Shown: positions 1 to 8,955 of the stretch, piece by piece | How positions within the stretch are numbered: the first letter of the stretch is position 1 | Layout of the letters: each line of letters starts with the position of its first letter | Assembly (NCBI GenBank): GCA_045585835.1 | Contig: JAZMZG010000009.1 | Span: 154,863 to 218,862, forward strand | Direction of reading: 5' to 3' | From: CALCTE01 sp045585835 | GTDB lineage: Bacteria > Bacillota > Clostridia > Oscillospirales > CAG-272 | Length of the DNA stretch: 64,000 bases | Notes under the pieces: model-generated | The model's input: the letters and a program-made list of their open reading frames with translations, nothing else | What the model was told of the DNA's origin: nothing | Database searches by the model: none | Translations under genes and position numbers: made by a program

Positions 1-60
1 TTTTGCGGTGATGTTCGTGTGCGGCAAGGTAAAGAGTAAATAGTACTGCGCCGTTAAAAC

Positions 61-89
61 TTGACAAGCCCAAACACTTGTGCTAAAAT
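61..89 (+). promoter_or_regulatory. Promoter of RNase P RNA gene
   Basis: TTGACA at 61-66 and TAAAAT at 84-89 are separated by exactly 17 bases, a near-consensus housekeeping sigma promoter. Transcription would start at about 95-97, right at the 5' end of the RNase P RNA. Confidence 0.75.
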
Positions 90-92
90 ATC

Positions 93-440
93 CGCGCAGG
101 GTGCCTTGTTAAACGGTCGCGCGTCATAGAGATATGCGTGAGGAAAGTCCGGGCTTCACAGGGCAGGATAACTGATAACATCAGCCGAGGGTAACCTTAG
201 GGAAAGTGCAACAGAAATAGACCGCCGCATTTTGCGGTAAGGATGGAAAGGCGAGGTAAGAGCTCACCTGCACACTGGCAACTTTGTGCGATATGTAAAC
301 CCTATCCGAAGCAACACCGAATTTGCAAGCTACGGTTTGCCCGACCGCTTGTTAAGGTGGCACCGAGCGTGTTGGTGACAATGCGCCAAGATAGATGACC
401 GTTCACGACAGAACCCGGCTTACAGATAAGACACCCTTGC
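93..440 (+). ncRNA. rnpB: RNase P RNA (bacterial, A-like)
   Basis: This is the catalytic RNA of ribonuclease P, which trims the 5' leader from tRNA precursors. The conserved core is visible: GAGGAAAGTCCGGGC at 140-154 with its 3' partner ACAGAACCCGGCTTA at 408-422, the stretch around GGGTAACCTTAGGGAAAGTGC (split at 189-209), and a terminal helix formed by GGGTG near 99 and CACCC near 432. The length fits the family. It has its own promoter and is followed directly by a strong hairpin terminator. The ends are estimated from the terminal helix and may be off by a few bases. Confidence 0.95.
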
Positions 441-457
441 ATTTATAATAAAGGAAG

Positions 458-494
458 ATCGGCACCGTGTAAATCACGGTGCCGATATTTTATA
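458..494 (+). terminator. Rho-independent terminator after RNase P RNA
   Basis: A 12-bp perfect stem (ATCGGCACCGTG against CACGGTGCCGAT) with a 5-base loop is followed by ATTTTATAT. It lies 18 bases past the RNase P RNA. Confidence 0.85.
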
Positions 495-498
495 TACG

Positions 499-535
499 AA
501 AAAGGGGCACGGCTACATCGCCGTGCCCCTTTTTT
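499..535 (-). terminator. Terminator for the lipoprotein gene at 537-2960
   Basis: Stem GGGGCACGGC / GCCGTGCCCC is flanked by A5 on one side and T6 on the other. It works in both directions but sits immediately downstream of the minus-strand gene that ends at 537, so it mainly closes that gene and insulates it from rnpB. Confidence 0.85.
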
Positions 536-536
536 A

Positions 537-2960
537 TTATGCGTATTGCTTGTTGAGTATTTCGATTAAGGACGTGATATTGGTTTCATTTGTGAATCTT
601 GTATTCATATCCGTGATCTCGTCCCACATATTCCATATATTTGCGAAGTCTGCTTTGAGAAGATTTTTGACGCTTTCGCAATATTTATCCTTGCTTAAAG
701 AGCCTCTGTTGTAAGAATTATAGTATCCCAAAAGCTTTGTAGTATAAGATTTAACGACCGCTTCGTCTTCGCTGATGCCTGCGAGCATTGAGCTGATTAC
801 GGCAGCTTTATCGCTTCCCGCATTTTGTTCGATATTCGTAACTATCTTCATTGCGAATCTGTCGATAGAAGAATCGGGAATTCCCGTTGAGATATCCGTC
901 CAATACTCTGCAAGTATTTCTTCGATTCGAGTCATCGTATCTTCAATCTGTGTCGTAGCGCATACAAGACCGGTCGTTTCGCTTACGATACGTCCGTTAT
1001 CGTCCTGCTTCATTTGACGGATGGGAGCTACCGCATAATACGTAACAATGCCCGTAGCTTCGTCAGTCAAGATCTTGCTTGCGATGTCGTCGCTTTCCGC
1101 CGCGCTTACGGTTTTCATAAGCTCAACCAAGTCTGCGGGCAAGGTGTTTGCTTTTACTACTGCATTCAGTTCGGTTTCGATATCGTACTTGCTCTTTGTC
1201 GTTGAGCCTGCATAGAAGCCGTCTTTTTCTTCAATGTAAGGCGATACGGCAAATACGCTTCCGTTTACGGCGTTATTTATGCAATACGTTTCAAGAATCT
1301 TGAGGTATTTTGCCGAAGTCTCGTCGGCTACGTATTCGCCGTTGACGAAATCCTTGAATTTGTACTGTATCGTTGCGTCTTCGCCATCGCTTACCGCATT
1401 TGCGTCGTTAGCCAAGCCTTGAATATTGCCGTTTACCTTTCCGATAGTGTATTCTTGGATATACCCTTTATCGTAATTGAAATTCTGTCCGTAAAGTGCG
1501 GAAACAACTGCAGTTTGGTTTCTTTCGATAGCAACCTCAAAGATATCAATGGGCTCGTCTTCCATAGGATAGCCTATAAATCTGTTGCCCATATAACGCT
1601 TGTTGATGGAGTAAGTATCGTTGAGCATCTTTACTTTGCCGTCAACGAGTTCGTAGTTCACGCCCTCGATTCCGTATGCAAATATAGTCTGAAGCTCCTT
1701 GTCAGTGGTGAGAAGTTCAAGGAAGCTCAAAGCTCTGCTTTCGTAGTTTGTCTCGTTGTATACCGCATAGTAGGAGAAGTTGCAGTTTTCGTCCGTGATT
1801 CTGGGAGCGGAATACATCAAAACGGTGTAGCCCTGTTCTTCGAGCTCTTTCTTGGTGTATTCGTCTCCGGTTACAAACTTCACAGCCCATTTTGCATCTT
1901 CGGGAAGCTCGGCGTTTGCAAGCAAGCCTGCGTTTCTGTACGTCAAAATGCTGTTGAAGTGAGCTTGGATTCCGTTATTCGAAAAGAGGTTCGTTACTTT
2001 GAATCCTTCCTCTTCGTTGCTGTTATCGGGATTGTAGATACCGATGGGGTTTGTAATATCGGTTATAAAGTCGGAGCCTTGAACGAACTCGGGAGTATTA
2101 GCAAGGGGCATTACGTCGGTCTCGTTTGCTTTTACTGCTTCAAGGAAATCGCGTAAAGCGGTGAGGCTGTTTACTTCCGTGAGGCTTTCTCCCGCATATT
2201 TCTCATAAAGCTCCGTGTTAAATACTGCGTATTGTGCCTCGCCTGCGAAGGTGTTGTTAACTACCGCACAGAGAGAGCCTTTTACACGACCCATATCAAG
2301 AATCGTGGGGTGGATGTACTTTCCTATCTTCTTATAGTCGAGAGTTACCTGCTCGGAAATGGTTTTAAGTAATCCTTCCGATTTGAAAGCCTTGAGCTCA
2401 TTGATATCTCTTACAAGAAGTACGTCGATAGCGTGTTCGGGGATCTCTATTTCGGGGATATATTCGATACCCGCTGCTTCAGCCTCCGCTTGCATCTGCT
2501 CTTCTTTTTTAGCTTTTTCTTCAGCAAGACGCTTTTCTTCTGCTTGTTGAGCAGCTATCTCTTTTTTATAAGCTTCGTAGTTTTCTTCCTTGAGCTTTGC
2601 AAGGCGTTTAGCTTCGGCACGTGCTTCGGATTTCTCCTTCTTCTTTTGAGCCGCTACCTCTTCAAGCCCCTTCATTGTCTCATCAATGGCATCGAGGTAT
2701 TTGTCCTCCGTAAAAAGCATAAGCTTAACTTTAGTTTTAAACTCTCTCAAGGTAATTGTGTTTATAGCATCTTCAACTGCCGCTATTGCTTCGTCGGTAG
2801 TGCTTTCTTCCTTTACTCCGTAAACCTTGATGCAAGCGTAACCGCTCGTATCAACGAGTCCTTCGTTTACGGATTCGGGGTCTGTTTCGGTGCAACCCGT
2901 AAGCAAGCAAGACATAAGCATTACTATTGCAAGGGCAGCCATAAATAGACGTTTCTTCAT
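537..2960 (-). CDS. Large secreted lipoprotein, solute-binding-protein-like
   Basis: This 807-residue protein starts with a lipoprotein signal: basic MKKR, a hydrophobic stretch, and lipobox LLTGC with the modified Cys near residue 23. Residues about 95-170 are very rich in K, E and A and should form a long charged coiled coil. The rest, from about 180, has the alternating architecture and Trp/Tyr spacing of extracellular family-1 solute-binding proteins, but at twice the usual length of about 430 residues. No permease or ATPase lies next to it, so an ABC role is unproven. Start: ATG with GGAGG 12 bases upstream. Function unknown beyond surface-anchored binding or scaffold protein. Confidence 0.7.
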   Translation of the reverse strand: MKKRLFMAALAIVMLMSCLLTGCTETDPESVNEGLVDTSGYACIKVYGVKEESTTDEAIAAVEDAINTITLREFKTKVKLMLFTEDKYLDAIDETMKGLEEVAAQKKKEKSEARAEAKRLAKLKEENYEAYKKEIAAQQAEEKRLAEEKAKKEEQMQAEAEAAGIEYIPEIEIPEHAIDVLLVRDINELKAFKSEGLLKTISEQVTLDYKKIGKYIHPTILDMGRVKGSLCAVVNNTFAGEAQYAVFNTELYEKYAGESLTEVNSLTALRDFLEAVKANETDVMPLANTPEFVQGSDFITDITNPIGIYNPDNSNEEEGFKVTNLFSNNGIQAHFNSILTYRNAGLLANAELPEDAKWAVKFVTGDEYTKKELEEQGYTVLMYSAPRITDENCNFSYYAVYNETNYESRALSFLELLTTDKELQTIFAYGIEGVNYELVDGKVKMLNDTYSINKRYMGNRFIGYPMEDEPIDIFEVAIERNQTAVVSALYGQNFNYDKGYIQEYTIGKVNGNIQGLANDANAVSDGEDATIQYKFKDFVNGEYVADETSAKYLKILETYCINNAVNGSVFAVSPYIEEKDGFYAGSTTKSKYDIETELNAVVKANTLPADLVELMKTVSAAESDDIASKILTDEATGIVTYYAVAPIRQMKQDDNGRIVSETTGLVCATTQIEDTMTRIEEILAEYWTDISTGIPDSSIDRFAMKIVTNIEQNAGSDKAAVISSMLAGISEDEAVVKSYTTKLLGYYNSYNRGSLSKDKYCESVKNLLKADFANIWNMWDEITDMNTRFTNETNITSLIEILNKQYA

Positions 2961-3003
2961 AGTATGTAAATTCCTCCGATTCTAAAGATAGTCTAACATT
3001 ATA

Positions 3004-3032
3004 AATATACATCAAAGAGCGTCGAATGTCAA
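3004..3032 (-). promoter_or_regulatory. Promoter of the lipoprotein gene
   Basis: On the minus strand TTGACA (3032-3027), a 17-base spacer and TATATT (3009-3004) sit 44 bases upstream of the start codon at 2960, in the gap after rpoD. Confidence 0.6.
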
Positions 3033-3097
3033 GAAATTTCGTGGATATTGGAAGAAAATTATCAACCTGCACAATAAATCAAGACATATTTCGGCAA

Positions 3098-4222
3098 TTA
3101 GTCCAAGTAATCCCTCAAACGCTTGGAACGGCTGGGGTGGCGAAGCTTGCGAAGTGCCTTTGCTTCTATTTGTCTTATACGTTCTCTGGTGATGTTAAAT
3201 TCTTTGCCGACCTCTTCGAGAGTACGTGTTCTGCCGTCTTTAAGTCCGAAGCGGAGCGTCAAAACGTGTTCTTCTCTGGGTGTCAATGTATGCAAAACTT
3301 CGCAAAGCTGTTCGCGAAGAAGGGTGGAACTTGCAACCTCTGCGGGAGCGGGAGCGCTCTCGTCGGGAATAAAGTCGCCGAGGTGGCTGTCCTCCTCCTC
3401 GCCTATGGGCGTTTCCAAAGAAACGGGCTCTTGGGCTATCTTGATTATCTCAAGCACCTTATCCACGGGCATATTCATAACCTTGGAGATTTCCTCGGGC
3501 GTTGCTTCGTGCCCAAGCTCTTGCAAAAGCTGTTTCGAAACACGAAGCACCTTGTTTATGGTTTCTACCATGTGCACGGGTATTCTTATGGTTCTCGCTT
3601 GGTCTGCTATGGCACGGGTAATAGCTTGGCGTATCCACCACGTTGCGTAGGTGGAAAACTTATATCCCTTGCGGTAGTCGAATTTTTCAACTGCCTTCAT
3701 AAGACCGAGGTTACCCTCTTGGATAAGGTCGAGGAAGTAAAGCCCTCTGCCGCCGTATTTTTTTGCAATACTTACGACAAGGCGCAGGTTAGCCTCTACA
3801 AGAAGATTTTTGGCGTGATTGTTGCCGTTTGCCATTTTTATTGCGTATTCAAGCTCTTTTTCCGTCGATAAAAGAGGTACGTTACCGATCTCCTTGAGGT
3901 ACATTCTTACAGGATCGTTTACTGCTATACCGTCTTGGTCGAGCATTTTGTCAACGTCTTCCGATGCGCCTTCGTCTGAAGAAAGATCGTAATCGGATAC
4001 TTCGGATATACCGTCGGTGTCCGAATCGATATCTATGAGCGTGTCAAATTCCCCCGATATTTCGATTCCCTCTGCGGCAAGCTGCTCATAGAGCTTTTCG
4101 GCTGCCTCTGCGTCCGCATCGACGTTTTCGAGCACTTCGGAGATCTCCGCATTTGTAATGGAGCCTTTCGTTTTTCCTTTGGCAATTATATCACTGAAGT
4201 TGATTTTCTTGTTATCCGCCAT
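3098..4222 (-). CDS. rpoD: Primary RNA polymerase sigma factor (sigma-A/RpoD)
   Basis: This is the housekeeping sigma-70 factor that directs RNA polymerase to the TTGACA/TATAAT promoters seen all over this window. The 374-residue length is typical of Bacillota. Residues 1-95 form an acidic, Asp/Glu-rich N-terminal region. Then come region 1.2 (DPVRMYLKEIG, about 102-112), region 2 with the -10-binding segment (FSTYATWWIRQAITRAIAD), region 3, and region 4 with its helix-turn-helix near the C-terminus (TLEEVGKEFNITRERIRQIE). The ATG is preceded by AAAGGGA. It lies 21 bases downstream of dnaG, the conserved macromolecular-synthesis pairing, and is probably co-transcribed with it. Confidence 0.97.
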   Translation of the reverse strand: MADNKKINFSDIIAKGKTKGSITNAEISEVLENVDADAEAAEKLYEQLAAEGIEISGEFDTLIDIDSDTDGISEVSDYDLSSDEGASEDVDKMLDQDGIAVNDPVRMYLKEIGNVPLLSTEKELEYAIKMANGNNHAKNLLVEANLRLVVSIAKKYGGRGLYFLDLIQEGNLGLMKAVEKFDYRKGYKFSTYATWWIRQAITRAIADQARTIRIPVHMVETINKVLRVSKQLLQELGHEATPEEISKVMNMPVDKVLEIIKIAQEPVSLETPIGEEEDSHLGDFIPDESAPAPAEVASSTLLREQLCEVLHTLTPREEHVLTLRFGLKDGRTRTLEEVGKEFNITRERIRQIEAKALRKLRHPSRSKRLRDYLD

Positions 4223-4243
4223 TTTATATTCCCTTTCGTGTTT

Positions 4244-6010
4244 TTATGTATCGTTTCTTTTGGATATTGCCGCTAAAAATTCTTCATCGGTCATATCCGC
4301 AACGCTTTTTGACTTTTGCTTTTCTTGTTTTATAGTTTGTGCAAATCTTTTTATCTCTCCCGTATCGTTGACCGACAGCTTTTTTCTTGAATGCATAAGC
4401 TCGTATATTCTTGACATTACCGAGGTGTCGAAATATTCCGAGAGTAAGGATACGTCGGCTTGTCCTTCCGAGGAAAGCTCTACAAGGCGAGAGTAGATAT
4501 TTTTGTTTAGGTCGGTTACGAAATCCTCACTTGTTATGAGCTCTGCGGCTTTCGGTATCATTTCCGGAAAAGCGCAGATAAGACCTATTAGGTTGTCTTC
4601 CGCAGTCACCGCTTTTAAGTTAAGCGCCGCTTGAGGATTGACTCTGTCGCTGATTCTTGAGATGTCCTTTATCCTGTCGCTTTCGTAGCGCCTTCTCGTT
4701 TGAGCACCGAGCTTTTTTACTGCATGCTCAACCTCCGAAATAACGCTTTTTTCGGATACTCCGGCTTTTTCTGCGACTCTTGCGGAATATACCTCTCGTG
4801 CTATCTTACTGTCCAAGGTGGCGATAAATCTCGCACTTTCTCTTACGAGCCTTATCTTATCCTCGGGGTTGTTCGTCGCATATTTTGCAAATATTTGCGA
4901 AAGACTGTATTCCGAGTGAGAGCCTGAGCCGCTAATGAGGTCGGAAAACGCTCCCGCTCCGTGCTTTTTAATAAAGTCGTCGGGGTCTTTTTCGCCTTTC
5001 ATTCCGGCGTGATTTAAGACCGCAACGCTTATCTCGTGCTGATTCAATATCTGTGCGGCTCTTGCCGTGGCAAGAGTTCCCGCTTTGTCAGAGTCGTAGC
5101 ATATAACTATGCGCTTGCCGTAACGGGAGATAAGCTGACCTTGCTCTCCCGTGAGTGCCGTACCGCAAGATGCGACGGCGCCCGTAAATCCCGCTTGGTG
5201 AAGCGAGATGACGTCCATATAGCCCTCGCACAGCAAAAGTGCGCCCTCGGGCTCGTTTTTGGCATAATTCAAAGCGTAGAGATTAAGCCCTTTTTTAAAT
5301 ACAGCGGTATCTTTCGTGTTAAGATATTTCGGCTCTCCGTCACCGAGTATACGTCCGCCGAAAGCGATGACCTTTCCGCTTATATCGAAATACGGAAACA
5401 TTATTCTGTTTCGGAAGTAATCGAAGATACGTCCTGTTTTTTGACTTCTGCCGGCAAAAAAGCCTTCAAGTATTTCTTCTTGGGTAAATCCCGCCGAAAG
5501 CATTGAATTTGAGGTGACGTTCCAATCGTTTGGCGCAAAGCCGAGCCCGAAATGCTTAATAGTGGCAGGCGAGAGTTTTCTTTTGACGAGAAGATAATCA
5601 AGAGCTTCTTTTCCCTCGGGAGAAAAGAGCTTTTCTCTGTAAAATTTCGCCGCAAACAAATTAAGCTCCAAGAGCCGTTTTTTCGCCTTTTGTCTTGCAA
5701 GTACCCGCGGGTCGTCTTCTTCGGGAATCGGAAGTGAGCACTCTGCGGCAAGCTTTCTTACGGCGTCCGCATATTCGGCGTTCTCGGTCTTCATTACGAA
5801 GGTTATTATATCTCCGCCCTCCGAGCAACCGAAGCAATAGTAGCTTTGAGAAGAGGGAAACACCGTAAAGGACGGCGTTTTTTCGCTGTGAAAGGGACAG
5901 CAGGCAACGTAATTACTGCCGGCTTTTTTAAGTGAAAGCTTTTTTCCGATCACGTCTTCTATTCGACAGCGATCTTTGAGTTCTCTTATAAAATCCGAAT
6001 TGAATTTCAA
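4244..6010 (-). CDS. dnaG: DNA primase
   Basis: DnaG makes the RNA primers for DNA replication. The CHC2 zinc site is clear at C38-x2-H41-x17-C59-x2-C62, followed by the primase core with FGGR and a TOPRIM domain containing LLCEGYMDV and CYDSDKAG. A helicase-binding C-terminal region follows. The 588-residue length is normal. I place the start at the TTG at 6010 because AAAGGGG lies 7 bases upstream. An earlier in-frame TTG at 6040 has no ribosome-binding site. It is followed by rpoD on the same strand. Confidence 0.95.
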   Translation of the reverse strand: MKFNSDFIRELKDRCRIEDVIGKKLSLKKAGSNYVACCPFHSEKTPSFTVFPSSQSYYCFGCSEGGDIITFVMKTENAEYADAVRKLAAECSLPIPEEDDPRVLARQKAKKRLLELNLFAAKFYREKLFSPEGKEALDYLLVKRKLSPATIKHFGLGFAPNDWNVTSNSMLSAGFTQEEILEGFFAGRSQKTGRIFDYFRNRIMFPYFDISGKVIAFGGRILGDGEPKYLNTKDTAVFKKGLNLYALNYAKNEPEGALLLCEGYMDVISLHQAGFTGAVASCGTALTGEQGQLISRYGKRIVICYDSDKAGTLATARAAQILNQHEISVAVLNHAGMKGEKDPDDFIKKHGAGAFSDLISGSGSHSEYSLSQIFAKYATNNPEDKIRLVRESARFIATLDSKIAREVYSARVAEKAGVSEKSVISEVEHAVKKLGAQTRRRYESDRIKDISRISDRVNPQAALNLKAVTAEDNLIGLICAFPEMIPKAAELITSEDFVTDLNKNIYSRLVELSSEGQADVSLLSEYFDTSVMSRIYELMHSRKKLSVNDTGEIKRFAQTIKQEKQKSKSVADMTDEEFLAAISKRNDT

Positions 6011-6132
6011 TTTTATTCCCCTTTCAAATAATACTCTCAATATGTTAATACAACATTTTACGATGAATGACTTTTATTTTTTCTTATTTTTTAAAAAAAA
6101 TGCATAGTTAGCGTAATTTGGAAAAAAATAAT

Positions 6133-6159
6133 ATCAGCCGTCTTAAAAAGGCGGCTGAT
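6133..6159 (-). terminator. Terminator downstream of the tyrosine-kinase gene
   Basis: A 12-bp stem (ATCAGCCGTCTT / AAGGCGGCTGAT, one G-T pair) with loop AAA is followed on the minus strand by ATTATTTTTTTCC. This is a standard intrinsic terminator for the gene ending at 6257. On the plus strand it lacks a T-run. Confidence 0.75.
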
Positions 6160-6170
6160 GGGAGTGTATT

Positions 6171-6260
6171 ATGTTTTACGTTGTAGTGGCTTTCGTTTTC
6201 TTTTATTTCGGCTTATTTTTGGGCTGTGCATTTAAAATAAGCGGCCGTGACAAGAATTAG
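6171..6260 (+). CDS. Possible 29-residue membrane peptide
   Basis: ATG at 6171 opens a 29-codon frame whose product is almost one hydrophobic helix (residues 1-21, rich in F, V, Y) followed by a short polar tail ending in KISGRDKN. GGGAG lies 6 bases upstream. Against it: the frame sits antisense between the end of the kinase gene and that gene's terminator, no promoter is obvious, and random sequence can give such a frame. It resembles the YtzI/small-membrane-protein style only in shape. Low confidence. Confidence 0.25.
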   Translation: MFYVVVAFVFFYFGLFLGCAFKISGRDKN

Positions 6261-7657
6261 GATTTACTTGCTTTATAGTAATAGCTGTTCTTGTAGTATT
6301 TCTTCTTTTTCTCGACAGCGGTGTCGTTTAATATGGTGCCGACTATCTTCGCTTTTATTGCCTTTACTTTGAATACGGCTTTCGCAAATTCGTCTTTTTC
6401 CGTGTATCCCTGTCTTGCGACAAGAGCGATACCGTTTATCTTATTTGCTATGGCAAGGCAGTCGGTGACGAAGTTAATGGGAGGAGTATCGATAAATACG
6501 TAATCGTACATCTTGGATACGTGTTCCAAGAAAGCGTCCATTTCAACGGTCGAAAGAAGCTCTGAGGGGTTCGGGGGGAGGGGACCTGCGGGAACGAGGT
6601 CGATATTGGAGGATACGTTTCTTATAACCGCTTCTTCAAAGGTGCACTGACCGGAAAGAAGCTTCGAAAGTCCCTCGGTGTGAGTTTTCTTAAACAGCTT
6701 TTGCTGTTTGGGTCTTCTCATATCCGCATCAATAACGAGAATACGGAAGCCGTTTTGCGCAAACGCAATAGCAAGATTGGCGCACGTTACGGACTTACCG
6801 GCATTTACCTCAGCACCGGAGAAAGCGACGATGTTGCCGTTTTTAGAGCTGCTGAAAGTGTACATAAGATTCGTTCTGATGCTTTTGTAGGATTCGATAA
6901 TAAAGAAGTTGTTTTGCGCCGCAAGCTTCGCTTCTTCTTCGGGATTCTTGCTTTTGCTTCTGCCTTTGCTCTTTTTAGTGTTTTCAAAGGTCGGAACGGC
7001 ACCGAGATAAGAAGTGCCTATATCGCGCTCACTCATAACTTTGTTATTTAAGAGCTTGAGCACAACCAAGACCGCAACGGAAAGGAGCACTCCCAATAAA
7101 GCTCCCAAAAACGTATTTTTCATAATGTTGGGGGAGGAATATCCGGAGGGCATCGTAGGTGCGTCAAGCGGCTTTAATGCGCCGAAGAATTTTTCGTCGA
7201 TGACCTTCGGTGCAACTTTTGTCAAGGCAACGCATACGTCGTATGAAAGCTCGGGATTGGGTGTCGTACAGCTAAAGGTCATGACTGATGACTTTTGCGA
7301 CGTTCTTACGGATATCGAGCTTTTTATCATACCCTCGCTTATGTTTTGCCATTCGGAAAGCTGCTGCATAATGAGCTCTGCGTGGTAAGAGCTTTTTAAT
7401 ATCTCGGAATAAGCCTCAGCAAGTGAGATGGCCGCATCGGTTTGAGTGGTAGTGACTTGATTGGGGATTTGGTCTACTTCCTTATCCAATGTGGTAAAGC
7501 TTGCTATCATCGTCGTTCTTGCGGTATACATTTTGGTTATGCAAAACGACGAAAAAAGAAATGCGCAGAGCATAAAGACAAGAGTAACGATGATTATCCA
7601 TCTGATGTTTTTTAAAAGATATTTAAACAACTCGTCAAGTGAAATTTCTTTATTCAC
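6257..7657 (-). CDS. Polysaccharide co-polymerase/BY-kinase fusion (Wzz-CpsD type)
   Basis: This inner-membrane tyrosine autokinase controls chain length and export of capsular or exopolysaccharide. Membrane helices at about residues 19-38 and 184-201 bracket an extracellular Wzz-type loop. The cytoplasmic kinase domain follows, with Walker A at about 280-289 (SGAEVNAGKS), Walker A' (VIDADMRRP) and Walker B (VFIDTPP). The C-terminus ends in a Lys-rich, Tyr-rich tail (KKYYKNSYYYK), the autophosphorylation cluster. I use the GTG at 7657 because AGGAGG lies just upstream; an earlier ATG-frame extension to 7729 lacks a site. No other polysaccharide genes are adjacent. The fused form is normal for proteobacteria and also seen in Clostridia. 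Confidence 0.88.
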   Translation of the reverse strand: MNKEISLDELFKYLLKNIRWIIIVTLVFMLCAFLFSSFCITKMYTARTTMIASFTTLDKEVDQIPNQVTTTQTDAAISLAEAYSEILKSSYHAELIMQQLSEWQNISEGMIKSSISVRTSQKSSVMTFSCTTPNPELSYDVCVALTKVAPKVIDEKFFGALKPLDAPTMPSGYSSPNIMKNTFLGALLGVLLSVAVLVVLKLLNNKVMSERDIGTSYLGAVPTFENTKKSKGRSKSKNPEEEAKLAAQNNFFIIESYKSIRTNLMYTFSSSKNGNIVAFSGAEVNAGKSVTCANLAIAFAQNGFRILVIDADMRRPKQQKLFKKTHTEGLSKLLSGQCTFEEAVIRNVSSNIDLVPAGPLPPNPSELLSTVEMDAFLEHVSKMYDYVFIDTPPINFVTDCLAIANKINGIALVARQGYTEKDEFAKAVFKVKAIKAKIVGTILNDTAVEKKKKYYKNSYYYKASKS

Positions 7658-7758
7658 GGTAGACCTCCTAAAACATTGAGCCGAAAACCCACAAGCAAAA
7701 TACAGCATCGTATATACTAAATATAACACCGATTGTAAAAAAAGTCAACCGATTTCAT

Positions 7759-8901
7759 TCAATTTGTTAAGTTTTCGAGAATAAGCTTACCGTATTCGGT
7801 AGCGACGAGCCTTGCGGAATATTTGGCTTGCTCAAGCGTATTTCCGCACGAACCCATTTCCCAAAGGAGCATACCCGTTGATAGTTGTTGGTTAAATCTT
7901 CCGCTTCTTATATTCAAAGGCCTTGTCAAGTCGGGGTAGTTTTCCACGAGTCTTTCCTGCAGCTTAACGGCAAGGGTCAAATTTTTCTCCCAATTATCGT
8001 GCTTAAGACCGCTTTCGTTTGAGCCGATAACAAACATAACCTGCGCTGCCATTTTACCGTTTATTTCCGCAACGGGCTGTACTTTAATGCCGTTTGTGTG
8101 AATCACGGAATCTCTGTGCAGGTCTATGACGTATTTTATGGACGGATAGGTATTGAGGTATTTTTTTACGGTGTTATAGCTGTGTGTGTAGGATTCGTTA
8201 AATACGTAGATATCGTGGTAATCGGTGATGTGTAAAACGCCGATGCCCATACCCTCCAAAACGTTCTTTACCACGGTTCCCACCGCAATTACGTTTTTCT
8301 CATCATCTCTTGAGCGTGTTTCCGCCACGGCTTTGTTGGGGTTGTAGTAGTACGTATCTTTATCAATATAGGATTCTGTCGTATGCGTATGTACTATCAA
8401 GACCAAGGGTTCGTTTTCCACAAGCTTCGCTTTGACGGGGTAGTCTTTATCGGCAAGCGATTCGATATATCCTGCATCAAGCGATTTGCCGCTTCGGTTT
8501 TTAAAAAGAAGCTTTTTCACTTCTCCCTGCATAGATATATTTTCCGCCTCTATACCGAAGCAGCCCTCGGGTATCTCCTTCGGCTTTTCGGCACTTGGGT
8601 AAGAGTCGAGTATTTCTTCAAGACGCTTTCCGTAATCTATATAGGTCGGCGGCTCAACCGCTTCTTCTTCCGTGTATTCCTCGTATTCCTCTTTCGCCTC
8701 TATATTCAAAAAAGCGCCGATGCTTTCTGCCGGTTTTCTCGTAAGAGATGCCACGAAAAAATCGGCGGAGCTTTTTTGGGGCGTATCGAACGTTACGAAG
8801 GCGTAGCTTGTAAGCGCAAGGCTTGCGCAAAGTAAAAATTGAAGCATAATGTATAAGGTGGCTTTTTTATCCTTCCGTGCTTTGAATATTTTTCTTTCCA
8901 T
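7759..8901 (-). CDS. spoIIP: Stage II sporulation protein P
   Basis: SpoIIP is a membrane-anchored amidase/endopeptidase that, with SpoIID and SpoIIM, thins septal peptidoglycan during forespore engulfment. An N-terminal basic stretch and one membrane helix (about residues 19-36) are followed by an acidic linker and the catalytic domain. The signature VLIVHTHTTESY and YVIDLHRDS, both carrying zinc-ligand histidines, are present, as is the terminal MLWEMGSCGNT region. Length is 380 residues. The start is the ATG at 8901, 8 bases after AGGAGG. It follows gpr on the same strand, a conserved pairing in spore formers. Confidence 0.93.
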   Translation of the reverse strand: MERKIFKARKDKKATLYIMLQFLLCASLALTSYAFVTFDTPQKSSADFFVASLTRKPAESIGAFLNIEAKEEYEEYTEEEAVEPPTYIDYGKRLEEILDSYPSAEKPKEIPEGCFGIEAENISMQGEVKKLLFKNRSGKSLDAGYIESLADKDYPVKAKLVENEPLVLIVHTHTTESYIDKDTYYYNPNKAVAETRSRDDEKNVIAVGTVVKNVLEGMGIGVLHITDYHDIYVFNESYTHSYNTVKKYLNTYPSIKYVIDLHRDSVIHTNGIKVQPVAEINGKMAAQVMFVIGSNESGLKHDNWEKNLTLAVKLQERLVENYPDLTRPLNIRSGRFNQQLSTGMLLWEMGSCGNTLEQAKYSARLVATEYGKLILENLTN

Positions 8902-8955
8902 AGTGTGAACCTCCTTTTTGAAATTATATGCGGGCTTGTACAAGCGTATGCCTTG

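Noticed and set aside
1419..2156. 245-codon plus-strand frame inside the lipoprotein gene
   Set aside because: No ribosome-binding site and no domain; a shadow of the minus-strand gene.
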